Part shown: in pieces, positions 7,883-16,638 of the stretch | Numbering within the stretch: position 1 is the stretch's first letter | Layout of the letters: every line of letters starts with the position of its first letter | NCBI GenBank assembly: GCA_025359885.1 | Contig: JANYDG010000077.1 | Location: forward strand, 43,605 to 107,604 | Source: Acidobacteriota bacterium | GTDB lineage: Bacteria > Acidobacteriota > Terriglobia > Terriglobales > Acidobacteriaceae | Length of the DNA stretch: 64,000 nt | Reading direction: 5' to 3' | Notes under the pieces: generated by a model | Database searches by the model: none | Told to the model about the DNA's origin: nothing | What the model saw: the letters and a program-made list of their open reading frames with translations, nothing else | Translations under genes and position numbers: made by a program

Positions 7883-9994
7883 ATGCGCCCAAATTGTCTA
7901 ACCTCACCGGCCTCCGCCACCGCAGCGTTGTTCGTCGCGATGCTCTCTTTCTTCACCGTTATGCCGGCCGAAACGCCACCCGCAAAACGCGCCATCACGC
8001 TGGAAGATCTGGCGACAATTTCGCGGGTTGGCGCTCCCGTCATTTCTCCGGACGGCACCTGGATTCTGTACTCCATCTCGCACGCCGATACCAAGGAAGA
8101 CAAGAATCACGCAGACCTGTGGATGCAGCGATGGGATGGCTCCGGGGCAACGCAACTCACCTTTAGCAAAGAAGGTGCCTCGCAGCCGGAGTTCAGCCCC
8201 GATGGAAAGTACATTTCCTTCCTTTCGTCGCGACCGGGCAAGGCAAAGGGCACGCAACTCTGGGTGCTGAACCGATTGGGCGGCGAACCTGAACAGTTCA
8301 GCGAGATTGTCGGTCAGGAGATTGGCAACTACGCCTGGTCGCCCGACAGCAAGCGCATTCTGATCACCGCCCAGCCGCAATCTGAGCCCGAGGCTGAGGA
8401 TGGCAAGCCGCCCGCGCCGCCCCAGCCAGTCGTCATTGACCGATACCATTTCAAGCAGGATATTCAAGGTTATCTGCGGAACGAAGACCGCGACACACTC
8501 TACCTCTACGACATTGCAAGCAAGAAGTTTGAAAAGCTCACCACCGACAAGAATGTAGATGAATCAGACGCTGCCTGGTCACCCGACGGCGCCTCGATTG
8601 CCTATGTGAGCAACCACGATGCCGACCCTGACCGTACTGACAACAGCGATATTTTCGTTGTCCTGGCCAAGGCTGGATCAACGGCAAAGAAGCTGACCAC
8701 GTGGGCCGGGCCCGATGGAGGCAAGCTTGCCTGGTCGCCTGATTCAAAGTCAATTGCCTATGTGCAAGGGCTGATGCCCGAGCTGGGCGCGTACAGCCAG
8801 GCCAAACCGGCGCTGGTTACGATCGAGGGCAAGGTCAGCTATCCGGCCGCAAAGCTCGACCGCAGCGTGAGTCAGCCCTGCTTTCTGCCAGACGGCAAGC
8901 TCCTTTACCTGGTCAATGATGATCGGTCAGAGTACCCCGCCGAGGTGGAGCTCACCGGCGACGGGGCGCACCGCCTGCTGGCGGAGCCTGGCACCGCCTC
9001 AGCGATGAGCTGCAAGGGCGCAGAGATCGCCCTGGTTCACCAGGACGACACCCATCCCGGAGAGATCTCTGCGCTTGAGGGAGCTGCCCCCCACGCCAGC
9101 CTGCGCAAGCTCACCACGGCCAACGATGCCCTGCTGGCCCAGCTTGACCTTGTTCCCAGCGAAGACTTTACCTCCCTCAGCAAAGACGGCACTGAAGTGC
9201 ACGGGCTGCTCACCAAACCTCTGGGATACAAAGCCGGGACCAAAGTGCCGACCATTCTCTTCATTCACGGCGGCCCCAACGGGCAGGATGGCCACAGCTT
9301 TGCTTTTGAACGGCAGTGGTTTGCAGCGCATGGATATGCCGAGATCAACGTGAACTACCGCGGCAGCTCCGGCCGCGGACAGGACTACGCCAAGGCCATC
9401 TTTGCCGACTGGGGCCATCTGGAGGTCATCGACCTGCTCGGCGCCGTCGATGCCGTGGTCAAGATGGGCGTCGCCGACCCGGCAAAACTCGGCATCGGCG
9501 GCTGGAGCTACGGTGGCATCCTTACTGACTACACGACTGCCTCCGACGACCGCTTCAAAGCCGCCATCAGCGGAGCCGGTTCTGCCGCGCCGCTTTCCTT
9601 CTACGGTTCAGACGAGTACATTCTGCAATACGACAACGAGCTTGGTGTTCCGTGGAAGGCGCGGGACCTGTACCTGAAGCTGAGCTATCCGCTGCTTGAG
9701 GCCGACAAGCGAATGCACACGCCAACGCTTTACATGGGCGGCACCAATGACTTCAACGTACCCATCATCGGTGGCGAACAGATGTACCAGGCGCTGAAAT
9801 CGCTCAAGATTCCGACTGAACTGGTCGTCTATCCAGGTCAGTTCCACGGCTTCACACGGCCCAGCTTCATCAAAGACCGCTACGAGCGCTGGCTGGCCTG
9901 GTACGACCACTATGTCGCGGGTAAGGATACGCCGGCGAGCCCCGTAGCGAAAGCCCCCGAAAAGAAACCCGCTGAGCCAACCGTTCCCAAGTAG
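7883..9994 (+). CDS. S9-family serine peptidase (dipeptidyl/acylaminoacyl peptidase type)
   Basis: 703 residues: signal peptide (about 1-29), a WD40-like beta-propeller with repeated SPDG(K/T) blades (about 45-400), then an alpha/beta-hydrolase domain. The catalytic triad is visible: Ser542 in GGWSYGG, Asp623 in GGTNDFNVP, His655 in GQFHGF. Such exported enzymes clip short peptides from N-termini, with the propeller limiting substrate size. The C-terminus carries a lysine/proline tail. The gene stands alone and diverges from the DsbA-like gene. Its mRNA may be leaderless. Confidence 0.9.
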   Translation: MRPNCLTSPASATAALFVAMLSFFTVMPAETPPAKRAITLEDLATISRVGAPVISPDGTWILYSISHADTKEDKNHADLWMQRWDGSGATQLTFSKEGASQPEFSPDGKYISFLSSRPGKAKGTQLWVLNRLGGEPEQFSEIVGQEIGNYAWSPDSKRILITAQPQSEPEAEDGKPPAPPQPVVIDRYHFKQDIQGYLRNEDRDTLYLYDIASKKFEKLTTDKNVDESDAAWSPDGASIAYVSNHDADPDRTDNSDIFVVLAKAGSTAKKLTTWAGPDGGKLAWSPDSKSIAYVQGLMPELGAYSQAKPALVTIEGKVSYPAAKLDRSVSQPCFLPDGKLLYLVNDDRSEYPAEVELTGDGAHRLLAEPGTASAMSCKGAEIALVHQDDTHPGEISALEGAAPHASLRKLTTANDALLAQLDLVPSEDFTSLSKDGTEVHGLLTKPLGYKAGTKVPTILFIHGGPNGQDGHSFAFERQWFAAHGYAEINVNYRGSSGRGQDYAKAIFADWGHLEVIDLLGAVDAVVKMGVADPAKLGIGGWSYGGILTDYTTASDDRFKAAISGAGSAAPLSFYGSDEYILQYDNELGVPWKARDLYLKLSYPLLEADKRMHTPTLYMGGTNDFNVPIIGGEQMYQALKSLKIPTELVVYPGQFHGFTRPSFIKDRYERWLAWYDHYVAGKDTPASPVAKAPEKKPAEPTVPK

Positions 9995-10031
9995 TGGCAG
10001 GCTCAAGCCTCTGGCTCGTGCTCTTTACAAA

Positions 10032-10066
10032 GGTGTGCAGGTAACTAACAAAGCATCCTGCACACC
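10032..10066. terminator. Hairpin downstream of the S9 peptidase
   Basis: GGTGTGCAGG and CCTGCACACC form a perfect ten-base stem with a 15-base loop, 37 bp after the stop. No T-run. A candidate terminator or RNA end. Confidence 0.4.
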
Positions 10067-10106
10067 ACCTCAGGGTCACTGGCTAAAGTTAGCCGCATGA
10101 TAGGCT

Positions 10107-10133
10107 GAGTCATCTTCCCGGGAAAGATGGCTC
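10107..10133. terminator. Second hairpin between S9 peptidase and the flavin-reductase remnant
   Basis: GAGTCATCTT / AAGATGGCTC, ten pairs with one G-T, around CCCGGGA. It lies between two convergent genes and could serve either. Confidence 0.4.
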
Positions 10134-10249
10134 GGCATGCAACTCTGGCTCCGTAAGTTTCTGCTCGGCTTTGAATTGCTAAGGCGGGCCATGGATGAAT
10201 CGGTCGAGCCAGCCGGGTCACCAGTGCAGGCACAATTGCCGACTCTCGC

Positions 10250-10593
10250 CTAAGGCAATACCGTCGGCTTCCTCAAAGCCTTCATGAAGTTCGACTCGGC
10301 CAGGCGCGAGGGGTCCACTTCTTCTCCGGGACCGGATCTTTGCCCGTGGTCATGGCCAGGCGATCAACGTGCGAAACCTGGTGCTGCGAAGGCAGGTTGA
10401 TGACCACCTCGCGGGTGCGGATGAGGTTGTCTGAGGTCTGGCCCATCTGGCCGAGGCCAAGCATCGCACTCCAGCCCAGCCACCAGACGCTCGACATGGG
10501 CGCGATGTTGGGGCTTCCGTCAGGATTAAGCGTCGTCAGCAGCGCAACCGGCGTGCCGAAGTAGAGAATGGTGGGTTCAATCGTCTTGTGCAT
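10250..10593 (-). pseudogene. Flavin-reductase-domain protein, internally deleted and frameshifted
   Basis: The first 90 or so codons read well as a flavin-reductase-like (FMN-binding split barrel) protein: LYFGTPVALLTTLNPDGSPNIAPMSS then NLIRTREVVINLPS. The family is usually about 200 residues, but this frame stops at 103 after an atypical tail. In the next frame the text PSRLAESNFMKALRKP resembles the usual C-terminal end of such proteins and stops at 10250. The simplest reading is an internal deletion of some 70-80 codons that also broke the frame. It may still make a short protein, but not a full enzyme. Confidence 0.55.
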
Positions 10594-10658
10594 GAACCCA
10601 AACTAATTGAGCCCGCTTTCCAGCCACATCCCGGCCCTTGCTTCCAATTCCCTGTGGT

Positions 10659-10694
10659 TCGGCTCGTTCCTCGGTTCATTCCTCGGCTTGTTCC
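10659..10694. repeat. Three tandem 12-bp units before lipA
   Basis: TCGGCTCGTTCC, TCGGTTCATTCC and TCGGCTTGTTCC follow one another, then a degenerate fourth unit. They lie just upstream of the lipA -10 region. Slippage is the likely origin. Confidence 0.7.
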
Positions 10695-10744
10695 TCGGCC
10701 CAACCAGGAGTCTTCGTCGCTCAAGACAGTAGAATAAAGAAGTG

Positions 10745-11650
10745 ATGGACCTGGTTCAGATACAGACCGTTCGCCGCGCTCCGGCCCCCAAGCCGGAGTG
10801 GCTCAAGGCCCGCGCGCCCGGCGGCGAAAACTACCACGACCTCAAGCGCCTCGCCCGTTCGCTCAATCTTCACACCGTCTGTGAGAGCGCCCATTGCCCC
10901 AATATTGGCGAATGCTGGCAGCAGAAGACCGCCACCTTCATGATGCTCGGCAACCTGTGCACCCGGCGCTGCGGCTTTTGCGCGGTACCCAAGGGCCGGC
11001 CCGAGCCCATTGATTTTGATGAGCCGCGCCGCGTTGCCGAGGCGGTTTCACTGCTTGGCCTGCAACATGCCGTCATCACCAGCGTCAATCGCGACGACGA
11101 TCTGGTCGGCGGAGCGCGCGCCTTTGCCATGGTCATCGAAGAGATTCGCCTGCAGGCTCCCGGCTGCCGCGTCGAAGTGCTGATTCCCGACTTCCAGGGC
11201 GATCCTGAGGCGATTCAGATCGTCGTCGATGCCCGGCCCGAGGTGCTGAATCACAATACCGAGTCGGTTCCGCGCCTTTACCGCGTTGTTCGCTCTGGCG
11301 CGCGGTATGAGCGCACCCTGCGACTGCTCGAATACGCCAAGGAGCTGAACCCCGCAGGCATCACCAAGTCTGGCGTCATGGTCGGTCTCGGCGAAGAAAC
11401 CAGCGAGCTGTTGGAAGTCTTCCGCGATCTCGCGGCAGTGCAATGCGACATCCTCACCATCGGCCAATACCTGCGCCCCTCGCGCGACCATCTGCCGATG
11501 GCCCGGATCTACGCGCCCAGCGAATTTGCCGAACTCAAGACGGCGGCTCTCAAGATGGGCTTTCGCCACGTGGAGAGCGGGCCGCTGGTGCGCTCAAGCT
11601 ACCACGCGCACGAGCAGGCAGCTTCGACGGGGCTAAGGGTGCTGGGGTAA
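10745..11650 (+). CDS. lipA: Lipoyl synthase (radical SAM)
   Basis: 301 residues from the ATG (a GTG one codon earlier is possible). LipA inserts two sulfur atoms into protein-bound octanoyl groups to make lipoyl cofactor. Both iron-sulfur sites are visible: the auxiliary cluster in CESAHCPNIGEC (Cys46, 51, 57) and the radical-SAM cluster in CTRRCGFC (Cys72, 76, 79). The C-terminal RSSYHAHEQ, with the serine that ligates the auxiliary cluster, is present. TAGAAT lies nine bases before the ATG with no ribosome site, so the message may be leaderless. Confidence 0.97.
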   Translation: MDLVQIQTVRRAPAPKPEWLKARAPGGENYHDLKRLARSLNLHTVCESAHCPNIGECWQQKTATFMMLGNLCTRRCGFCAVPKGRPEPIDFDEPRRVAEAVSLLGLQHAVITSVNRDDDLVGGARAFAMVIEEIRLQAPGCRVEVLIPDFQGDPEAIQIVVDARPEVLNHNTESVPRLYRVVRSGARYERTLRLLEYAKELNPAGITKSGVMVGLGEETSELLEVFRDLAAVQCDILTIGQYLRPSRDHLPMARIYAPSEFAELKTAALKMGFRHVESGPLVRSSYHAHEQAASTGLRVLG

Positions 11651-11783
11651 GCCCTCTGCAGAAGGCATTCGACCTCATGTCACCTGCCTGTCACTCTCAC
11701 TCAACCCCTTCGATTCTGTAGAATAACGATGGCATTTGAACTGTTTGGCTCCCGGCAACCGGGGCACTGGGAAGAGGAACGAG

Positions 11784-12371
11784 ATGGCAGCTTCTTTTAT
11801 GGCAGGAAATGTAGTGCTGAAGGACTTGCACGCAGACCTGAAGCGGCGGATGGACAAGGCAGTTGTAGATTTTCAGGCACACCTGGTGTCGCTGCGCACC
11901 GGGCGGGCCAACGTGCAGCTTCTCGACCAGGTCCGCGTGGACTACTACGGGACGCCGACTCCGCTCGCGCAGGTGGCGCAGGTCACCACTCCCGAGGCCA
12001 GCATGATCGTCGTGCAGCCGTGGGACGTAAGCCTGCTCAAGGAGATTGAAAAGGCCCTGCGCGCGCCGGAACACGGCTTCAATCCTTCAAACGACGGCAA
12101 GCAGATTCGCGTACCGATTCCACCGATGACCGAGGAGCGCCGCCGCGATGTGGTGAAGCAGCTGAACAAACAGCTTGAAGACCACAAGACCGCCCTGCGC
12201 AACGTCCGGCGCGATGGCAACGACAATCTCAAAAAGCTGGCCAAAGACAAAAAGCTCAGCGAAGACGAAGAAAAGCGCGCGCAGGATGAAGTTCAGAGCA
12301 TGCTGAATGACGAAATTCGCCGCATCGACGAACTGGCCCGCAAGAAGGAAATCGACATCATGCAGATTTGA
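11784..12371 (+). CDS. frr: Ribosome recycling factor
   Basis: 195 residues from the ATG preceded by GAGGAACG; the track's start 16 codons earlier lacks support. Family features are clear: LKDLHADLKRRMDKAVVDFQ, SLRTGRANVQLLDQVRVDYYG, the PWD motif, and RRDGNDNLKKLAKDKKLSEDE in the long three-helix bundle. RRF works with EF-G to split ribosomes after termination. TAGAAT some 60 bp upstream may be its -10. A strong terminator follows 29 bp after the stop, so it is probably monocistronic. Confidence 0.96.
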   Translation: MAASFMAGNVVLKDLHADLKRRMDKAVVDFQAHLVSLRTGRANVQLLDQVRVDYYGTPTPLAQVAQVTTPEASMIVVQPWDVSLLKEIEKALRAPEHGFNPSNDGKQIRVPIPPMTEERRRDVVKQLNKQLEDHKTALRNVRRDGNDNLKKLAKDKKLSEDEEKRAQDEVQSMLNDEIRRIDELARKKEIDIMQI

Positions 12372-12400
12372 TTGTTAGCCAGAAATGATTGAGGCAGAGA

Positions 12401-12428
12401 GGCCATCCGCGAGGATGGCCTTTTTTTT
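12401..12428 (+). terminator. Rho-independent terminator of frr
   Basis: GGCCATCC-GCGA-GGATGGCC followed by eight T residues: a textbook intrinsic terminator. Confidence 0.95.
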
Positions 12429-12573
12429 CTGAACGCCATTGCTGCGGCTATCGACGGGATGAAGCTGAAGTGAGCCTCTTGCGCCGGAGTGCTGCGGCAG
12501 GACGGTCCCCTTCTGCTAATCTTCGAGCGAAGCGCTGTTCTGGGCAGGCCAGAGGGAAGACAGGAGGGGACGG

Positions 12574-14403
12574 ATGACGAATTCGCGAAGAGAGTTTTTG
12601 ACAGCCGGTTCGTTGGGATTGCTCGGCGTGGCGATGAGCAAATCTGCAGGGGCGCAGACTCCCGCAGCACAGGCTCCGGTAGCGCAGGCCCAGTCCCCCA
12701 CGCCGGGCGCGCCGCCCGCCTTTGGCACCGCTCCCCCGGTCGGCCCAGAGGCTACCCCAGCCACCTTTGCCGAGGCCGAAAAGCTCGTCCAGGTGGAGAT
12801 GTCTGCCGCCGACCGCGCCGTGGCCGCCAGCAACTGGCGCATGCAAATGGCTCCGCTGTACGAGCGCCGCACCGGCCCGCGCAAGCTTGCGCTCGAAGCC
12901 GGCATCGCCCCGGCCTCGCAGTGGAATCCGGCCATCCCTGGCATCGCCCTGCCAACCCCCGCCACGGCCTATGCCCGCAGCGCAGATGCCCACACGCCGC
13001 TGCCCGCCAGCGACGAGGCCATCGCCTTTGCCCCTGTCTGGCAGCTCTCCCGCTGGATCGAGAAGCGCGCGCTCACCTCGACCCGGCTCACAGAAATCTA
13101 CCTGCGCCGCCTTGAGCGCTTTGACGCGCAACTGCACTGCGTTATCACCCTCACCCGCGAACACGCCCTCGCCCAGGCCAAGGCCGCCGATGCCGAGATT
13201 GCCGCCGGCAAGTACCGCGGGCCGCTGCACGGCATTCCCTGGGGAGCAAAAGACCTCCTCGATACCGCAGGCATCCCCACAACCTGGGGCGCTGAACCCT
13301 ACCGCAACCGCATCCCCGCTGAGGATGCAACCGTGGTCCGCCGTCTCAAGGAGGCAGGTGCCGTGCTGGTCGCCAAGCTCTCGCTCGGGGCGCTGGCGCT
13401 CAACGACATCTGGTTTGGCGGCCAGACCATGAATCCCTGGCTGCTTGAAGAGGGTTCGTCCGGGTCAAGCGCCGGGCCGGGCGCAGCGGTTGCCGCCGGG
13501 CTGGTCGGCTTTGCCATTGGCAGCGAAACCGGCGGCAGCATCGTCAGCCCCACCATGCGCTGCGGCGTTACCGGCCTTCGCCCCACCTACGGCCGTGTCC
13601 CGCGCACCGGAGCGATGACCCTCTGCTGGTCCCTCGACAAGCTCGGCCCCATGACGCGCAGCGTTGAAGACACAATTCTTGTACTCCGTGCTATTCATGG
13701 TGCAGACGCAGTTGACCTGGCCTGCGCTCCCAGCCCTCACATCACTTTTGAGGCCGCCAAAAGCATCAAAGGACTGCGCGTCGGCTACTTTCCCGGCTGG
13801 ATGAAAGAGGCCCCCGCCACCGACGTTGACCGCGCCGCCCTCGAAACCGTGAAGAAACTCGGCATGGTACCCGTCGAGGTCACACTCCCCGACTGGCCCT
13901 ACGACTCGCTCAATCTCATCCTCTTTGCCGAGGCCGCCGCTGCCTTTGAAGAGCTGACCATGAGCGGCCACCTCCCCGACCTCAAAGCCCAGGTGCCCGA
14001 TGCCTGGCCCAACTGCTTCCGCCAGGCCCGCTTCCTCTCGGCGGTCGATTTCGTCCAGACCGACCGCTTCCGCCGCAAAGTTGCGCTTGAAATGGCACGC
14101 GTCATGGCCGATGTTGACCTGCTGCTCGTCCCCTCTTTGCGCGACGAAATACTGGTCATCACCAACAACACCGGCCACCCCTCGCTGACCATGCGCGCCG
14201 GCTTCGTCGAAGTCTCTGAAGCCCGCAGCGATTGGGCTCCCGACCCGGCGCACCCGCTGCCCCGGTTCTCTCCGCCCCGCCACGTCCCCCACGGCATCAC
14301 CCTCATCGGCCGCCTCTTTGACGAGGGCACGCTCGCCGAGGTCGGCCTTGCGCTCGAATCAGCCTTTGGAGTCGTAGCCGAGCGGCCGGCTGGATTTGCC
14401 TGA
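12574..14403 (+). CDS. Tat-exported amidase-signature family hydrolase
   Basis: 609 residues with AGGAGGGG before the ATG. The N-terminus has a twin-arginine signal (SRREFLTAGSLGLLG), followed by an alanine/proline/glutamine-rich linker. The amidase-signature domain shows the Ser-cisSer-Lys triad: Lys226 in IPWGAKDLLDTAG, Ser298 in GSSGSSAG, Ser322 in GSETGGSIVSP. Family members hydrolyse carboxamides, including GatA and many broad amidases. A Tat-exported single-gene version is not the tRNA amidotransferase subunit. The substrate cannot be read from sequence. The gene is isolated between the frr terminator and the phosphoesterase promoter region. Confidence 0.88.
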   Translation: MTNSRREFLTAGSLGLLGVAMSKSAGAQTPAAQAPVAQAQSPTPGAPPAFGTAPPVGPEATPATFAEAEKLVQVEMSAADRAVAASNWRMQMAPLYERRTGPRKLALEAGIAPASQWNPAIPGIALPTPATAYARSADAHTPLPASDEAIAFAPVWQLSRWIEKRALTSTRLTEIYLRRLERFDAQLHCVITLTREHALAQAKAADAEIAAGKYRGPLHGIPWGAKDLLDTAGIPTTWGAEPYRNRIPAEDATVVRRLKEAGAVLVAKLSLGALALNDIWFGGQTMNPWLLEEGSSGSSAGPGAAVAAGLVGFAIGSETGGSIVSPTMRCGVTGLRPTYGRVPRTGAMTLCWSLDKLGPMTRSVEDTILVLRAIHGADAVDLACAPSPHITFEAAKSIKGLRVGYFPGWMKEAPATDVDRAALETVKKLGMVPVEVTLPDWPYDSLNLILFAEAAAAFEELTMSGHLPDLKAQVPDAWPNCFRQARFLSAVDFVQTDRFRRKVALEMARVMADVDLLLVPSLRDEILVITNNTGHPSLTMRAGFVEVSEARSDWAPDPAHPLPRFSPPRHVPHGITLIGRLFDEGTLAEVGLALESAFGVVAERPAGFA

Positions 14404-14527
14404 TTCTGCTCGCTGGTGCATCAAAGGCTTCAGCAAAGCACCAAATCTATAAAAGCCCTTGTTGTGGCGACTGCTGTCGTCGCGACGCTGCCGCGCGTTC
14501 ATCGTATATTCAAAATCCCGTAAAGCT

Positions 14528-14572
14528 TGTTCACATTACTGTAATCCCGCATTCATTTTTCCGTCCTATAGT
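14528..14572 (+). promoter_or_regulatory. Pho-box-like triple direct repeat with -10 element
   Basis: Three seven-base blocks spaced 11 bp apart, TGTTCAC, CTGTAAT and CATTCAT, are followed after ten bases by TATAGT. This copies the geometry of PhoB boxes (CTGTCAT-like repeats every 11 bp, then a -10). It is the main feature of the 340-bp gap 14404-14743 and precedes a phosphoesterase gene, leaving a leader of about 165 nt. Confidence 0.5.
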
Positions 14573-14743
14573 CCTCCCGAGTGCCTGCATCCGGTTTGTT
14601 TCTCCCCGCAAATGAATCGCGAATCAGGCCGCAACGTTCGTCGATAACGGGTCAGAGAGCGCGTAGCTGACAAAGATTGCACCCTCTCGGTCACCCAGGT
14701 CAAGGAAACGGATTTTTCAACCCGATCTTTAAGGAACAGCCCT

Positions 14744-15904
14744 ATGAATCTGAAGAACACAGCGCTCGCCCTCTGCCTGACCGCCGCCCTCCCAGGCGCG
14801 CTTCTCGCCCAGAAGAATGCACCTCCGGCCCACCCCATCCCGCACATCGACCACGTCTTTGTGATCATGATGGAAAACCACGCCTACAGCCAGATCTTTC
14901 TCAATGCCAACGCGCCCTTCATCAATTCCTACGCAACCACCGTCAACTCCGCCAGCAACTACTACGGCGTAGGTCACCCGAGCCTGACCAACTACCTTGA
15001 GACGGTGGGCGGCTCCAACTTTGGCGTCGTCAACGACAACTCGCCTGACTGGCACAACACCACCTGCGTTTCAAACCTCTCGCTCAACGCCCCGGCCCTC
15101 GAAGGCGCACCAAACATCTGCCCCATCGCCGGCTCTGGTCTTGATGCCGCCACCCCCGCAGTCGATACCACCAACGAAGGTTCGCCCGACTCGCCGGTCT
15201 ATAACGATCCCTATGCTCCCGCACAGACCACCGGCGAAACCATCGTCGATCAGCTCGTCGCCGCCGGCCTCAGCTGGAAGTCTTACCAGGAAAATCTGCC
15301 CCCTTACGGTGCCGATTGGGTCAACAACAGCGATGGACTTGTCTCCAACACCACCGCTCCCGAGCCCGGCATGCCCAAGCTTTATGCCGTGAAGCACAAC
15401 CCCTTTGTCTACTTCAAAAACATTCAGGACGGCACCAACCCCAAGCTGAGCCTCAAGCAGATCGTCGGCTTTGACCGCCTCTGGGCCGATTTGAAGGGCA
15501 ACTCAGTCCCCAACTTCTCCTACATCGTCCCCAACCAGTGCCACGATCAGCATGGCCGCGGCGCCAGCGAAATGGGTACCGGCTGCAACGTTGACCAGAA
15601 TGACATTGCCCAGGGCGATGCCGCGCTCAAGACCATCATCTCGGCCATCAAGTCTGCCCCCGTCTGGAGCCATGGCAACAACGTGATTGTCACCGTCTGG
15701 GACGAAAACGACTACGGCACCGAGCCCAACCAGGTCGTCATGCTGGTTGATAACAACTACGGCGTGCACGGCATCAGCAGCAACATGAAGTTCAACCACT
15801 TCTCGCTGCTCAAGAGCCTCGAGGCCGGCTTCAACCTTCCCTACCTGAACCACGCAGCCGACTCGGCGACGCCAGTGATGGCCGACCTCTTCGCCCGTCA
15901 CTAG
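14744..15904 (+). CDS. Secreted phosphoesterase family protein (acid phosphatase / phospholipase C type)
   Basis: 386 residues with a cleavable signal (NTALALCLTAALPGALLAQ) and AAGGA ahead of the ATG. The FVIMMENHAYSQIF opening, YYGVGHPSLTNYLE, PNQCHDQHG and VIVTVWDEND blocks are those of the phosphoesterase family that contains AcpA-type acid phosphatases and bacterial phospholipases C. It likely releases phosphate from organic esters outside the cytoplasm. A Pho-box-like array upstream fits phosphate-starvation control. A bidirectional-looking terminator follows at once, so it is a single-gene unit. Confidence 0.88.
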   Translation: MNLKNTALALCLTAALPGALLAQKNAPPAHPIPHIDHVFVIMMENHAYSQIFLNANAPFINSYATTVNSASNYYGVGHPSLTNYLETVGGSNFGVVNDNSPDWHNTTCVSNLSLNAPALEGAPNICPIAGSGLDAATPAVDTTNEGSPDSPVYNDPYAPAQTTGETIVDQLVAAGLSWKSYQENLPPYGADWVNNSDGLVSNTTAPEPGMPKLYAVKHNPFVYFKNIQDGTNPKLSLKQIVGFDRLWADLKGNSVPNFSYIVPNQCHDQHGRGASEMGTGCNVDQNDIAQGDAALKTIISAIKSAPVWSHGNNVIVTVWDENDYGTEPNQVVMLVDNNYGVHGISSNMKFNHFSLLKSLEAGFNLPYLNHAADSATPVMADLFARH

Positions 15905-15922
15905 ACTCAACTCGCACAAAGA

Positions 15923-15962
15923 AAAAGGCCAGCCGGACCCTCTGGGTTTGGCTGGCCTTTTC
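15923..15962 (+). terminator. Terminator of the phosphoesterase gene
   Basis: AAAAGGCCAGCC and GGCTGGCCTTTT stem with a 15-base loop, 18 bp after the stop. The A-run on the left makes it usable in both directions. Confidence 0.9.
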
Positions 15963-16043
15963 ATTGTTGAATTTTCGCCAGCGGATGATTGGCACAGGAT
16001 TCCAGGACCTTGGATCACTTTCTCAAAACGCTCAAAGCTCGCC

Positions 16044-16075
16044 TTGACGGCTTGAAATGCATGATCCGATATAAA
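16044..16075 (+). promoter_or_regulatory. Promoter of the DUF5397/vapD pair
   Basis: TTGACG, then an 18-bp spacer to GATATA (20 bp to the overlapping TATAAA), followed directly by an AAGGAG ribosome site at 16084. The compact layout suits a small toxin-antitoxin operon. Confidence 0.55.
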
Positions 16076-16096
16076 CTGTTGCGAAGGAGCAGAAGC

Positions 16097-16297
16097 ATGG
16101 CCGCCGCCGCTACTTTTCCGTATGTCCCCACAAGGGCTCTCAAGACCTTTGGCGCGTTGGGACCCAAATACGAGGTCGGTCGGCCACTACGACAGCTCGC
16201 GGATGGAGACTGGATGATCGAAATCCAGCTCATCGAAACCGGTGAATCCGCTGAGTACCGGCTCTCCCATATCCTCGCTGACCCCGTGGCCCGCTGA
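16097..16297 (+). CDS. DUF5397-like small protein, probable VapD antitoxin
   Basis: 66 residues from the ATG that sits seven bases after AAGGAG; the track's 102-residue version reads through the promoter and is rejected. TFGALGPKYEVGRPLRQLADGDWMIEIQLIETGESAEYRLSHIL matches my recollection of the DUF5397 family, whose members are about this size. Its stop (TGA) overlaps the vapD ATG by one base, so the two are translationally coupled. That order, short partner first then toxin, is typical of toxin-antitoxin modules. The antitoxin role is inferred from context, not known for the family. Confidence 0.7.
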   Translation: MAAAATFPYVPTRALKTFGALGPKYEVGRPLRQLADGDWMIEIQLIETGESAEYRLSHILADPVAR

Positions 16298-16578
16298 TGT
16301 ACGCTGTGGCCTTTGATCTCGTCGTCGGTGATACGGCTCAGAACCACCCTAAAGGTGTTTCCCAGGCCTACTCCGACATCGGCGTGATTCTCAACCGCTT
16401 TGGCTTCGAACGGGTGCAGGATAGCCTGTATGTCTCAGAGAACGAAGACATGGCGAACCTTTTTCTCGCGATCCAGGCATTGCGAAACGAACCATGGTTT
16501 CCCTCATCCGTCCGTGATCGTCGCGCTTTCCGGGTTGAGCAGTGGTCCGATTTCACATTGCTCGTCAAAGGCAGTTGA
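16297..16578 (+). CDS. vapD: VapD-family endoribonuclease (putative toxin)
   Basis: 93 residues, the normal VapD length. MYAVAFDLVVGD at the start carries the conserved aspartate (Asp7), then AYSDIGVILNRFGFERVQDSLYVSEN and the VRDRRAFRVEQWSDFT C-terminal motif. VapD is a small Cas2-like RNase found in Helicobacter and Haemophilus, where it acts as a toxin paired with a small antitoxin. Here the partner is the overlapping DUF5397-like gene. Its end faces the 3' end of asnS 60 bp away. Confidence 0.85.
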   Translation: MYAVAFDLVVGDTAQNHPKGVSQAYSDIGVILNRFGFERVQDSLYVSENEDMANLFLAIQALRNEPWFPSSVRDRRAFRVEQWSDFTLLVKGS

Positions 16579-16638
16579 ACAACGCTCAAACGGCAACCTG
16601 AAATTTCATGGGCTGAAATTCTGCCACCGTCCCGGCAA

